A stretch of 64,000 nt of DNA from Roseospirillum parvum (GCF_900100455.1 NZ_FNCV01000007.1:62001-126000), one strand, 5' to 3'; positions 49,531-58,551 are shown, counted from the stretch's first letter. Notes: generated by a model from the letters alone, not told the origin. Made by a program: numbers and translations.

Positions 49531-51018
49531 TCACCCGGCCGGCAAGACCCGGCGGACCGCCTCGCGCCAGCCGGCCAGCAGCTCGCGGCGGCGGGTGGCC
49601 TCCATGCGGGGCTGAAAGGTCCGGGAATCGCGCCACGCCGAGGCCATGTCGGCAAGCCCGTGATACAGCCCCGCCCCCAGTCCGGCGAGCAGGGCGGCGC
49701 CCAGCGCCGTGGTCTCGATGCAGGCCGGCCGGCTGACCGGGCGCTCCAGCAGCCCGGCCAGGAAGCCGAGCATCCAGTCATTGGCCGCCATGCCGCCATC
49801 GACCCGAAGGCCCGGCGGATCGGGCAGGCCATCGTCGGCCATGGCGGCGAGCAGGTCGGCGGTCTGGAAGGCCACCGATTCGAGCGCCGCCCGGGCCAGA
49901 TGGGCCCGCCCCGAGGCGCGGCTGAGGCCGAGTATGGCGCCGCGCGCCCCGGGCTCCCACCACGGCGCGCCCAGGCCGGTGAAGGCGGGCACCATGTAGA
50001 CCCCGCCGTTGTCGGGCAGCTCGGCCGCCAGACGCGCACTTTCCGAGGCCTCGCGCAGCACCCCCAGATCGTCGCGCAGCCACTTGATGGCGGTGCCGGC
50101 GTTGAAGATGCTGCCCTCCAGGGCATAGGTCGGGGTGCCCGCCAGCCGGTAGGCCAGGGTGGTCAGCAACCGGTTGCGCGAGCTGAGCGGCGTCGCCCCG
50201 GTGTTGCCCAGGATGAAGGCGCCGGTGCCGAAGGTGCATTTCACCATCCCCGGCTCGGTGCACAACTGGCCGATCATCGCCGCGTGCTGGTCGCCGGCCA
50301 GCCCGCAGATGGGCAGTGGCCGGCCGAAGAACGTGGCCTCGGTGTCGGCGAAGCGGCCGGCGCAGTCGACCACCCGGGGCAGCACGGCGCGCGGCACCTC
50401 GAACAGGGCCAGAAGGTCGTCGTCCCAGTCCTGGGTGTGGATGTTGAACAGCATGGTGCGCGCCGCGTTGGTGGCGTCGGTGGCGTGCAGCGCGCCGCCG
50501 GTCAGGCGGAACACAAGGAAGCTTTCCACGGTGCCGAAACACAGCTCGCCCCGGGCCGCCTGCTCGCGCGCCCCGGGCAGGGTGTCGAGCAGCCAGGCCA
50601 GCTTGGTGGCCGAGAAGTAGGAATCGACCACCAGTCCGGTGCGCTGGCGGATCATCTCCTCATGCCCCTCGGCGACCAGCCGTTGGCACAGCGGCGCCCC
50701 GCGCCGGTCCTGCCAGACGATCGCCCGGTGCAGCGGCCGGCCGCTGGCGCGCTCCCACAGCACGGCGGTCTCGCGCTGGTTGGTGATGCCCACCGCCAGC
50801 ACCTTGTCCACCGCCACCTGGGCCAGGGCGCGGCGACACACCGCCAGGGTGTCCGACCAGATGTCCTCCGCCTCGTGCTCGACCAGGCCATCGCCCGGAT
50901 AATGCTGATCGAGCTCCTTCTGGGCGCTGGCGATGGGTTGGCCGAAGCCGTCGAAGATCATCGCCCGGGTGCTGGTGGTCCCCTGGTCGATGGCCAGGAT
51001 CAGGGCGTCGCGGATCAT
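49531..51018 (-). CDS. glpK: Glycerol kinase
   Basis: 495 aa, FGGY family: AIDQGTTSTRAMIFD, EAEDIWSDTL, TNQRETAVLWER, CGLAGDQHAAMIGQL, FGTGAFILGNTG and RVDGGMAANDWM. It phosphorylates glycerol to glycerol-3-phosphate in the cytoplasm. No glpF or glpD is next to it. Divergent from moeA by 113 bp. Confidence 0.95.
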   Translation of the reverse strand: MIRDALILAIDQGTTSTRAMIFDGFGQPIASAQKELDQHYPGDGLVEHEAEDIWSDTLAVCRRALAQVAVDKVLAVGITNQRETAVLWERASGRPLHRAIVWQDRRGAPLCQRLVAEGHEEMIRQRTGLVVDSYFSATKLAWLLDTLPGAREQAARGELCFGTVESFLVFRLTGGALHATDATNAARTMLFNIHTQDWDDDLLALFEVPRAVLPRVVDCAGRFADTEATFFGRPLPICGLAGDQHAAMIGQLCTEPGMVKCTFGTGAFILGNTGATPLSSRNRLLTTLAYRLAGTPTYALEGSIFNAGTAIKWLRDDLGVLREASESARLAAELPDNGGVYMVPAFTGLGAPWWEPGARGAILGLSRASGRAHLARAALESVAFQTADLLAAMADDGLPDPPGLRVDGGMAANDWMLGFLAGLLERPVSRPACIETTALGAALLAGLGAGLYHGLADMASAWRDSRTFQPRMEATRRRELLAGWREAVRRVLPAG

Positions 51019-51131
51019 GGGTCGGCTCCCGGGCGCGAAACAACAGGCCCCCCGACTGTACCCGCGCTGCTTTCAGGGGAAAAGGGCAGGAGCCTTGCCG
51101 AGGCGTCGCGACGGGGCCACACTCGGGCCCC

Positions 51132-52397
51132 ATGACCGACTCCCAGTTTCCCCACCCCCAGTTTCCCGACCCGCTTTTTCCCGACTCGCCCGAGGCACCG
51201 CCCGGTGGCTGGCCGCTGGACCATCTGCTGGCCCGTCTGGCCGACCTGCCGCCGCTGCCCGAAACCCGCCGCCTGCCGTTGGCCGAGGCAGCCGGGCAGG
51301 TGCTGGCCGACCCGCTGATCGCCCCCACCAACCAGCCGCGCTTCGACAACTCGGCCATGGACGGCTTCGCCGCCCGCGCCGCCGACGCCCCCACCGGCCC
51401 GCTGCCGGTGGTCCGCCGCATCCTGGCCGGCCAGCCCGCCGGGGCGCCGCTGGAGGCCGGCACGGCGGTGCGCATCATGACCGGGGCGCCGCTGCCAGCC
51501 GGCGCCGACGCCGTGGCCATGCAGGAGCACTGCCGGCTCGACGGCGCCCACGTCCACCTGCCGCCGACCCTGAAGGCCGGCGCCAACATCCGCCGCGCCG
51601 GCGAGGAATTCACCGCCGGCCAGACCGCCCTGCCAGCCGGGGTGCGCCTCGGCCCGGCCCAGATCGGGCTGGCCGCCGCCCTCGGGGTCGGCCAGTTGAC
51701 CGTGCGCCGGCCGGTGCGCGTCGCCGTCTTCGCCACCGGCGACGAGCTGGTCGAGCCCGGCCAGCCCTGCCCCGAAGGCGCCATCCCGGAAAGCAACCGC
51801 CTGACCCTGGCCACCCTGCTGACCGGCCTGGGCTGCACGGTAAAGGACCTCGGCATCCTGCCCGACCACCGGGAAACCATCACCGCCGCCCTGGCCGAGG
51901 CCGCGCCCGAGGTCGACCTGATCGTCACCTCGGGCGGCGTCTCGGTGGGCGAGGCCGACCACGTGCGCCAGGCCCTCACCGGCATCGGTCGCCTCGGCCT
52001 GTGGAAACTGGCCATCAAACCCGGCAAGCCGCTGGCCCTGGGCCGCATCGGCCACACCCTGTTCCTCGGCCTGCCCGGCAACCCGGTCTCGGTGATGGTC
52101 ACCGCCCTGATGATCGGCCGCCCCCTGGTCCTCGCCCTGCAAGGACGCCAGCCCCTGGAACCCCGCCGGCTGACCCTGCCCGCCGCCGCCCCCATCGCCG
52201 CCAAAGCCGGCCGCCGAACCTTCCTGCGCGCCCGACTGGACAACCAGAACAGGGTCCACGCCCTGACCAACCAAGGCTCGGCCATGCTCTCCGGCCTGGC
52301 CATGGCCGACGGCCTGATCGACCTGCCCGCCGACAGCCCCCCCATCAACACCACAACCCCCCTGACCTTCCTCCCCCTGCCCGACCTGCTCACCTGA
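51132..52397 (+). CDS. moeA: Molybdopterin molybdenumtransferase
   Basis: 421 aa. A short repetitive N-terminus (QFPHPQFPDPLFPDS) precedes the MoeA body: NSAMDGFAARAAD, GTAVRIMTGAPLPAGADAV, FATGDELVEPGQP, VTSGGVSVGEADHV and KPGKPLALG. It inserts molybdate into adenylylated molybdopterin. The convergent neighbour is separated by a composite repeat/terminator. Confidence 0.94.
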   Translation: MTDSQFPHPQFPDPLFPDSPEAPPGGWPLDHLLARLADLPPLPETRRLPLAEAAGQVLADPLIAPTNQPRFDNSAMDGFAARAADAPTGPLPVVRRILAGQPAGAPLEAGTAVRIMTGAPLPAGADAVAMQEHCRLDGAHVHLPPTLKAGANIRRAGEEFTAGQTALPAGVRLGPAQIGLAAALGVGQLTVRRPVRVAVFATGDELVEPGQPCPEGAIPESNRLTLATLLTGLGCTVKDLGILPDHRETITAALAEAAPEVDLIVTSGGVSVGEADHVRQALTGIGRLGLWKLAIKPGKPLALGRIGHTLFLGLPGNPVSVMVTALMIGRPLVLALQGRQPLEPRRLTLPAAAPIAAKAGRRTFLRARLDNQNRVHALTNQGSAMLSGLAMADGLIDLPADSPPINTTTPLTFLPLPDLLT

Positions 52398-52409
52398 CCC
52401 CCGACAGAC

Positions 52410-52650
52410 GGCGTGTGGCGACCCATGCCAAGGGGGCGCTGCCCCCTTGGAACCCCCGCCGGGGGGACCAGGGGCCCCCCCGGACCCCCGCCGCGACTTA
52501 AAGCCGTGAAGAGGGGGGTGTATCCGAGCGCGCTCGGATACACCCCCCTCTTCACGGCTTTGACTCATGGTGGGGTCTGGGGAGGCCTCCCGGCCTCCCC
52601 AGCGGGGTTCAAAGGGGCAGCGCCCCTTTGCGTGGGCCGCCACAGGCCGT
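52410..52650. repeat. Composite inverted repeat, copy 2 (half B, hairpin, half A)
   Basis: Half B runs from 52429 (CAAGGGGGCGCTGCCCCCTTG). The central palindrome is 52500-52561. Half A lies inverted and ends at 52630 (CAAAGGGGCAGCGCCCCTTTG). The halves match those of 39073-39250 closely but their order is exchanged. Imperfect outer arms (GTGTGGCGACCCATGC against GCGTGGGCCGCCACAGGC) extend the symmetry to about 52410-52650. It lies between convergent moeA and the AMP-ligase gene. Confidence 0.85.
52500..52561. terminator. 62-bp perfect palindrome acting as bidirectional terminator
   Basis: 52500-52530 and 52531-52561 are perfectly complementary 31-base arms with no spacer, closed by AAAG and CTTT. 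It is centred in the repeat between two convergent stops, so it should terminate both transcripts. Confidence 0.75.
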
Positions 52651-52660
52651 TTGCCGAGGC

Positions 52661-54076
52661 TCAGGGGAGCAGTTTGCGCAGGGTGGGGAGGTCGGGTTTG
52701 GGGGGGTGGTGTTTGTCCATGGGGATGGTGGGCAGGTGGTGGACTTCCAGGTCGCCCAGGCGTTGGGCGTTGCTGTGCCATGTTTTCAGGTGGTGGGCAT
52801 CGCCGCTGAGGGCCAGTTTGGGGCGTTGGTCGGGGTCGGCGAGCAGGGCGGCGTTGGTCACGCCGGGCCACAGGCGGGCGGCGGCTTCCACGGCCAGTGG
52901 GGCGAGGCCGTCGCGGCTGTCGTCCTTGCGGCCGAGCAGCCACAGGCGGCCCAGCGGGTCGATGCGGCCCATGTCGCCGGTGCGGTGCCAGATGGTGTTG
53001 CCCTGGCGCAGTTTGGTTTCGGCGTCGCGGGTCGGGTCGAGGTAGCCCGGATTGACGTGGTTGCCGCAGACCGTGATTTCGCCGTCGATCAGGCGCAGGC
53101 GGATGTCGGGCACCGGTCGGCCGACTGGCAGGCCGCCACCGCCGGCGGCGCGGGTCCAGGCGTCCTCGGCCAGGGTTTCGAGGGCCAGGTGGGCGATGGG
53201 GTCGGCTTCGGGCGAGCCGTAGACCACGGTCAGGCCGACCCCTGGCGCGCCGGCCAGGAAGCGTCGGGCGATGTCCGGGTAGAGGGGGGCGCCGCAGCTC
53301 AGCACGCGGCGCACGCTGTCGGGCAGAGGCTGGCCGGCCAATCGGGCGGTGACGGCTGGCGGCAGCAGCAGGCGGGTGGCGCCGACCATCTGGGCCTGCT
53401 GGCGCAGGGCGGTCGGGTCGGCCCGGTGGGGGTGTTTGAGCGGCCAGCCCGGCAGCACGGCGGTGTGGCCGTGGCCCAGGCAGGGCAGCACGAAGGCGGG
53501 GAAGGCGACCACGTCCACCTCCTGCCCGTTGCCGGCCAGCAGGGGGGTCAGCGCTCGGTGCTGGGCCATCAGCAGGGCGTGCGAGCGGGCCATCGCCCTG
53601 GGAGGGCCGCTGCTGTCGCTGGTGAAGGAGATCACCGCCGGCCGCTTCGCGTCGGTGGCTGGTGGCGGCTCGCGGCGCTGGCGTTCCGGGGCCGGCGACA
53701 GCCCCAGGGGAATGGCCCGGGTCTCCGGGAAGGCCAGGGCCAGGACGCGCAGCCAGGGGTCGGCCAGCAGGGCCTTGGGCTGGGTGGTCAAGGCGGCGTG
53801 CCGGAGGCCGGCCAGCCCCATGGCCGGCTCGGGGAACACCGCCACGGCGCCCAGGTGCCACAGGGCGGCCAGCCCGGCGTAAAGTTCGGCGCCGGGCTTG
53901 AGGGCAACCAGCACGCGGTCGCCGGCCTCGATGCCCTGCCCGGCGAAGGTGCCAGCCAGCCCGGCGGTCAGGCTGGCCAAAGCGCCATAGGAGGTGCGTT
54001 GCCCGGCGCCGTCGATCAGGGCCGGCCGCTTGGGGTGACGCTGGGCGGCGCGCAGGAAGGCGTCGGTCAGGTTCAT
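52661..54076 (-). CDS. OleC-like AMP-dependent ligase
   Basis: 471 aa from the ATG at 54076; a GTG at 54106 would add ten residues and overlap an upstream stop as GTGA. ANL fold: VISFTSDSSGPPRAMARSH is the phosphate loop (usual Gly-Ser/Thr-Thr-Gly-x-Pro-Lys changed to Asp-Ser-Ser-Gly-Pro-Pro-Arg). VVYGSPEADPIA is the adenine motif and WHRTGDMGRIDPLGRLWLLG is the hinge. IPMDKHHPPKPDLP holds the catalytic Lys. LPCLGHGHTAVLPG and YGxxEADPIA resemble OleC, the beta-lactone synthetase of olefin synthesis. No oleA, B or D is beside it. Confidence 0.75.
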   Translation of the reverse strand: MNLTDAFLRAAQRHPKRPALIDGAGQRTSYGALASLTAGLAGTFAGQGIEAGDRVLVALKPGAELYAGLAALWHLGAVAVFPEPAMGLAGLRHAALTTQPKALLADPWLRVLALAFPETRAIPLGLSPAPERQRREPPPATDAKRPAVISFTSDSSGPPRAMARSHALLMAQHRALTPLLAGNGQEVDVVAFPAFVLPCLGHGHTAVLPGWPLKHPHRADPTALRQQAQMVGATRLLLPPAVTARLAGQPLPDSVRRVLSCGAPLYPDIARRFLAGAPGVGLTVVYGSPEADPIAHLALETLAEDAWTRAAGGGGLPVGRPVPDIRLRLIDGEITVCGNHVNPGYLDPTRDAETKLRQGNTIWHRTGDMGRIDPLGRLWLLGRKDDSRDGLAPLAVEAAARLWPGVTNAALLADPDQRPKLALSGDAHHLKTWHSNAQRLGDLEVHHLPTIPMDKHHPPKPDLPTLRKLLP

Positions 54077-54518
54077 GCCTTGGCTCTCACGCGAGGGGGC
54101 TTTCACGGCAGGCGCCCCATCAGGGCATGGACGCGCTCGGCCACCGCCCGGCCGGCACCGGGAACGAAGCCAAGCGTGCTCTTTAGCACCACCACGCCGG
54201 CGCGCAAGGGTTTGGGAAAAGTCCGCGTCAGGCCGATCAACTGGCCATTCGGCTGGCGGGTGATCGGGATGACGCGCGGGTCGGTCCGGGCGTGCCCTGG
54301 GCGGTTGGCGAAAGCCCGGGGATGGCGCGGACTCGGCTGGAAAAACGAGGCGCTGGCAAGGCTCGCGGAATCATCGGGGGAGCCCGGTGAGGCGCGCCAC
54401 GGGGGCGTTTCCGTCCCGGCTTTCCAGGGTCTGCTCCGGCACCCCACCGGCGCGGCCGGGGGCGGCTCGGGCCGACAGATGGCTTTCGACGACGGCGACT
54501 CCGGGCGCAAGGTCGCTC

Positions 54519-54550
54519 GCCAGCAAGGTAGGTCGCCAGCAAGGCAGGTC
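54519..54550. repeat. 16-bp tandem duplication
   Basis: GCCAGCAAGGTAGGTC at 54519-54534 is repeated at 54535-54550 with one change, in the gap upstream of the TRAP operon. Confidence 0.85.
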
Positions 54551-54729
54551 GCCATTTGGTGGCTGGTGGCGCTTGTGCCACGATCGTCTCCCGGAACGCC
54601 CTGATCGCCTGACACATCCGCTGCCGGCCCCGGCATGCGCCCCCCTCCGGGACGTGGACGCCCGCAGCCACATCGCCGCCCCCCTTGACTCGGCGGGTGC
54701 AATCTGGCGACATCCCCCCAGCGGGTAAC

Positions 54730-54739
54730 TTGTATACAA
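54730..54739 (+). promoter_or_regulatory. Palindrome TTGTATACAA upstream of the TAXI operon
   Basis: A perfect 10-bp palindrome 106 bp before the TAXI start, in a short AT-rich patch. Its TGTATACA core is like operators bound by FadR/FCD-type GntR regulators, which often control TRAP and organic acid transport. No such regulator is in the window. It could also serve as a -10 element. Confidence 0.4.
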
Positions 54740-54844
54740 ATAACCAAACCCGCGCCCCGAACGGGAGCGCCCCGGCCGCCACGCGCCGGACCACATCCGT
54801 GGACCACGACTTAACCCGAGGTCCACAACTGGGAGACACATGCC

Positions 54845-55804
54845 ATGAAGCTTCTGCGCCACGCCCTGGCAGCCCTTGTGCTGCTTTCCACGCCGGCCCT
54901 GGCCGAGCAACAGCTTTCGGTCGCCACCGGCGGTACCGGCGGCGTCTACTACCCCTACGGCGGCGGTTTGGCCGAGCTGATCACCAAGTACGTCGACGAC
55001 GCCAGCGCGGTGGCCGAGGTGACCGGCGCCTCGGTCGAGAACATGGGGCTGGTTTCGCGCCGCGACAGCGACCTCGCCCTGGCCCTGGCCGACACCGTCT
55101 ATGCCGGGGTGATGGGCATCGGCCGCTTCGAGGACCGCAAGCTCGACAACGTGGTGGCCCTGGGCTCGGTCTATCCCAACGCCGTGCAGATCGTCACCCT
55201 GAAGGACAGCGGCATCACCTCGCTGGCCGATCTCAAGGGCAAGCGGGTGTCGGTCGGCGCCCCGGGCAGCGGCACCGAGGTCAGCGCCAAGACCCTGCTT
55301 GAGGCCAACGGCATCAGCTACGACGACTTCGAGCCCCAGCGCCTGAACTTCAACGAGACCGCCGACGCCCTGCGCGACGGCGACATCGACGCCGGGTTCT
55401 GGAGCGTCGGCCCGCCGACCAGCTCGATCATCAACCTCGCCACCACCCGCGACATCGCCCTGGTGGCGATCAGCGACGACGAGATCGCCAAGGCCAAGCA
55501 GGCCGAGCCGGTGTTCGCCGCCTATACCCTGAAGGCCGGCATCTACGAGGGGGTGGCCAACCCGGTCAACACCATCTCCACCCCCAACGTGCTGATCGCA
55601 AACGCCGAGATGGACGAGGAACTGGCCTACCGGATCACCAAGGTGCTGTTCGAGCATATCGCCGAGCTGCGCGCCATCCACCCGGCGGCCAACGACACCA
55701 CCATCGAGTTCTCGCTGGGCGCCACCCCGGTGCCGCTGCACCCCGGCGCCATCCGCTTCTACGAGGAAGCCGGGGCCACCGTGCCCGACCACCTGAAGCC
55801 GTGA
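54845..55804 (+). CDS. TAXI-family TRAP transporter substrate-binding protein
   Basis: 319 aa with GGGAG upstream. Signal peptide to about residue 20 (VLLSTPALAEQ). LSVATGGTGGVYYPYGGGLA is the TAXI-family signature, and LADLKGKRVSVGAPGSGTEVSA is the hinge region. Periplasmic binding protein that delivers an organic solute (glutamate/2-oxoglutarate-like in characterised cases) to the fused permease two genes on. Its stop overlaps the DUF1850 start as GTGA. Confidence 0.92.
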   Translation: MKLLRHALAALVLLSTPALAEQQLSVATGGTGGVYYPYGGGLAELITKYVDDASAVAEVTGASVENMGLVSRRDSDLALALADTVYAGVMGIGRFEDRKLDNVVALGSVYPNAVQIVTLKDSGITSLADLKGKRVSVGAPGSGTEVSAKTLLEANGISYDDFEPQRLNFNETADALRDGDIDAGFWSVGPPTSSIINLATTRDIALVAISDDEIAKAKQAEPVFAAYTLKAGIYEGVANPVNTISTPNVLIANAEMDEELAYRITKVLFEHIAELRAIHPAANDTTIEFSLGATPVPLHPGAIRFYEEAGATVPDHLKP

Positions 55805-56307
55805 GGCCACGGCCCCGCCCGGGGCGACGGCTGATCGCCGCCGCCCTGGGTCTGCCACTGGTCGCCTGCGCCGCCGCCCCGCCGCCGAATCGCCTGGAGG
55901 CGGTGACTCCTGACGGCCGTCTGGTCGGCGCCGTCACCGTGCCCCGGGGCAGTGGCTGGTGCCTGGACTGGAACCATTCGGTGACCGGCGACCCGGTGGC
56001 CGACTGCTACCTGAACGACGGCGGCCGGATGGTCCTGAGCCACGCCTTCCAGCCCGACTTCGCGGCCGGCCTGGGGCACTTCCCCGGGCGCGGCGTGTTC
56101 AGGCCGGGCCGCGGCGACGGCTACCTGATCGACGCCATCGACGAGCCGGTGCCCGGCAACGCCTATCGCCTGCGCGTCGGCGCGCCAGCCGTCGACCACC
56201 GCATCATCACCGACGACGGCCAGCGCCTGCCCCTGTCGGCCCGGGTGGCCGGCCAGCCGGTGATCCTGCGCCTTGTTCCCGCCCCCTCATCCCAGGACCT
56301 TCCATGA
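55801..56307 (+). CDS. DUF1850 lipoprotein-like component of the TAXI TRAP operon
   Basis: 168 aa from a GTG. A signal with a likely lipobox (LPLVAC, Cys near residue 23). The DUF1850 core is WCLDWNHSVTGDPVADCYLND, with RGDGYLIDAIDEPVPG. Such proteins are found with TAXI TRAP permeases, sometimes fused to them; function unknown. Overlaps its neighbours by 4 bp on both sides, so all three genes are translationally coupled. Confidence 0.8.
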   Translation: MRPRPRPGRRLIAAALGLPLVACAAAPPPNRLEAVTPDGRLVGAVTVPRGSGWCLDWNHSVTGDPVADCYLNDGGRMVLSHAFQPDFAAGLGHFPGRGVFRPGRGDGYLIDAIDEPVPGNAYRLRVGAPAVDHRIITDDGQRLPLSARVAGQPVILRLVPAPSSQDLP

Positions 56308-58343
56308 GCCAGGCCTCGCCCGACGCCACCGTCGACATCCTGCCCGATCCGCCGCACCATCCGCGCCCGGTGCTGTGGCTCATCTCGACGGTCGCCGTGG
56401 CGCTGTCGCTGTTCCAGATGTACGGGGCGGGGATCGAGCCGCTGGGCCTGTTCTACCAGCGCGGCATCCACCTCGCCTTCATCATGGTGCTGGCCTTTCT
56501 GGTCTTCCCGCTGCGCCGCCGGCGCGGCTGGCTGAGCTGGCTGGTCGATCTGGCCTTCCTCGGCGGGGCGGTGCTCAGTGGCTTCTATCTGACCTACTAT
56601 CTGGACGACATCTTCAACCGGGCCGGCTTCTGGACGACCACCGACGTGGTGGTCGGGGCCATTGCCGTGCTCACCCTGCTCGAGGCCAGCCGGCGCGCCA
56701 TCGGCCTGGGCATGACCCTGATCGGGGTGGCCGCCATTCTCTATGCCCTGGCCGGGCCGCGCGGCGCCCTGCCCTGGCTGGGCGAGCTGCTGCCCGGCAT
56801 CCTGGCCCACCGGGGCAACGACCTGGACCGCCTGATCGGCCAGCTCTACCTGGGGCAGGAGGGGATCTACGGCCTGCCGCTGGGCGTCGCCGCCACCTAC
56901 ATCTTCGTTTTCGTGCTGTTCGGCGCCTTCCTGGAGGTGACCGGGGCCGGGCGCTTTTTCATCGATCTGGCCTACGCCGCCACCGGCAAGCGCAAGGGCG
57001 GACCGGCCAAGGCCGCCGTGCTGGCCTCGGCCGGCATGGGCTCGATCAGCGGCTCGGCGATCGCCAACGTGGTCACCACCGGGGCCTTCACCATTCCCCT
57101 GATGAAGCGCCTGGGCTACCGCCGCGCCCAGGCCGGGGGGATCGAGGCCGCCGCCTCGACCGGCGGCCAGATCACCCCGCCGCTGATGGGCGCCGGGGCC
57201 TTTCTGATCTCGGAATACACCAACGTGCCGTATCTCGAGATCGTGCTGGTTTCCATCTTCCCGGCCATTCTGTACCTGGGCACGGTCTACCTTTTGGTCC
57301 ACATCGCCGCCCTCAAGCAGGGCATGAGCGGGCTGCCACCCGAGGAGTTGCCGAGCATCAAGAAGGTGCTGGCCGAGGGCTGGCAGTTCCTGGTCCCGCT
57401 GGGGGTGCTGGTCTACCTGCTGGTGATGAACCTGTCGCCCATGCGGGTCGGCTTCTGGGCCATCCTCTCGGTGGCCGGGGTGGCGCTGGCCCGCTGGCTG
57501 CTGTGGCGACTGTTCATCGCCCCGCGCCACCAGAAAACCGCCGACACCCCCGACCTCCCCGACTGGAGCACCGCCCTGCTGGCCGGCGGGCGACTGGTGC
57601 TGAAGGCGCTCGAGGTCGGGGCGCGCAACGCCATCGCGGTGAGCGTGGCCTGCGCGGTGGCCGGCATCATCGTCGGCGTGGTCGGGCTGACCGGGCTGGG
57701 GCTGAAGTTCTCCTCGATGATGATCGCCTTCTCCGGCGGCAACATCGTGCTGGCCCTGATCCTGGTTCTGCTGGCCAGTCTGGTGCTCGGCATGGGGCTG
57801 CCGGTGACCGCCTCCTACATCGTGCTGGTGGTGCTGGTCGGCCCCACCCTGCACGCCGACTTCGGCATCCCGCTCTTGATCGCCCATCTGGTGGTCTTCT
57901 GGTACTCGCAGGACAGCAACGTCACCCCGCCCATTGCCCTGGCCGGCTTCGCCGGTGCCGCCATCGCCGGGGCCAGCCCCATGAAGACCAGCATCGAGGC
58001 CTGGAAGTTCGCCAAGGGGCTGTACCTGATCCCGCTGTTCATGGTCTTCAACCCGGTCATCATCACCGGCGGGCCGCTGCCCCTGGTGCTATGGACCGGA
58101 GCCATCGCGATCCTCGCCCTGGTCGCCTTCGCGGCGACGCTGGAAGGCCACCTGTTCACCCGCATGGACCCGCTGTCGCGGCTGCTGGTGATTCCCGGGG
58201 TGATCGCCCTGTTCCAGCCCGACATCACCATCGAGGCGATCGGCGCCGCCGGGCTGCTCGCCGTGCTGGGGCTGAACGCCCTGCTGGCGCGGCGGGAGGC
58301 GACCGGGCGGGTGCCGGACAAGACCCGCCCGGCGGGTCGGTGA
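56304..58343 (+). CDS. TRAP transporter fused DctQ-DctM permease (TAXI type)
   Basis: 679 aa from the ATG at 56304. About five N-terminal helices form the DctQ-like part, then the DctM core: GSISGSAIANVVTTGAFTIP, AAASTGGQITPPLMGAGAFL, LVLGMGLPVTASYIVL and WYSQDSNVTPPIALAGFAGA. These are the two discontinuous-helix signatures of the TRAP-T 4TM/12TM fusion. Sodium-coupled uptake driven by the TAXI binding protein. Confidence 0.93.
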   Translation: MSQASPDATVDILPDPPHHPRPVLWLISTVAVALSLFQMYGAGIEPLGLFYQRGIHLAFIMVLAFLVFPLRRRRGWLSWLVDLAFLGGAVLSGFYLTYYLDDIFNRAGFWTTTDVVVGAIAVLTLLEASRRAIGLGMTLIGVAAILYALAGPRGALPWLGELLPGILAHRGNDLDRLIGQLYLGQEGIYGLPLGVAATYIFVFVLFGAFLEVTGAGRFFIDLAYAATGKRKGGPAKAAVLASAGMGSISGSAIANVVTTGAFTIPLMKRLGYRRAQAGGIEAAASTGGQITPPLMGAGAFLISEYTNVPYLEIVLVSIFPAILYLGTVYLLVHIAALKQGMSGLPPEELPSIKKVLAEGWQFLVPLGVLVYLLVMNLSPMRVGFWAILSVAGVALARWLLWRLFIAPRHQKTADTPDLPDWSTALLAGGRLVLKALEVGARNAIAVSVACAVAGIIVGVVGLTGLGLKFSSMMIAFSGGNIVLALILVLLASLVLGMGLPVTASYIVLVVLVGPTLHADFGIPLLIAHLVVFWYSQDSNVTPPIALAGFAGAAIAGASPMKTSIEAWKFAKGLYLIPLFMVFNPVIITGGPLPLVLWTGAIAILALVAFAATLEGHLFTRMDPLSRLLVIPGVIALFQPDITIEAIGAAGLLAVLGLNALLARREATGRVPDKTRPAGR

Positions 58344-58369
58344 GAGGTGGGGCGCCGCCAGAACCCTCG

Positions 58370-58505
58370 GAATTAGAAAATCACAGCACATCAAAGAGAA
58401 AATCGAAAAATTGCATTCATAATATTAGATACTCACAAAACATAAAATAAGAAATTGCTCTTTCTCCGGGGCAAATTTGACAGCGCGCCTCAGCATGTTA
58501 GGCTT
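58370..58505 (+). promoter_or_regulatory. AT-rich promoter region of the ATP-grasp gene
   Basis: From 58370 to 58466 the sequence is about three quarters A+T, in a genome where flanks exceed 65 percent G+C. It contains A-tracts (GAGAAAATCGAAAAATTGC, CAAAACATAAAATAAG). TTGACA at 58477-58482 with TAGGCT at 58499-58504 (spacer 16) fits a sigma-70-type promoter, and the A-tracts upstream could act as an UP element or bind a nucleoid protein. Confidence 0.55.
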
Positions 58506-58551
58506 GCGCCATCCCACGACATATTTTTCCACCACATACCGGAGGCTCTGC

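Larger units (their letters stand above)
54107..54844. other. Long region without a confident gene
   Basis: 738 bp between the AMP ligase and the TAXI gene. The minus frame ending at 54103 reads protein-like only in its last 60 or so codons (PITRQPNGQLIGLTRTFPKP, then LKSTLGFVPGAGRAVAERV). Further upstream it degrades, with no good start, so it may be a remnant. It also contains a 16-bp tandem duplication (54519-54550), the TTGTATACAA palindrome and a GTGGACC/GGTCCAC hairpin at 54799-54826. Confidence 0.45.
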
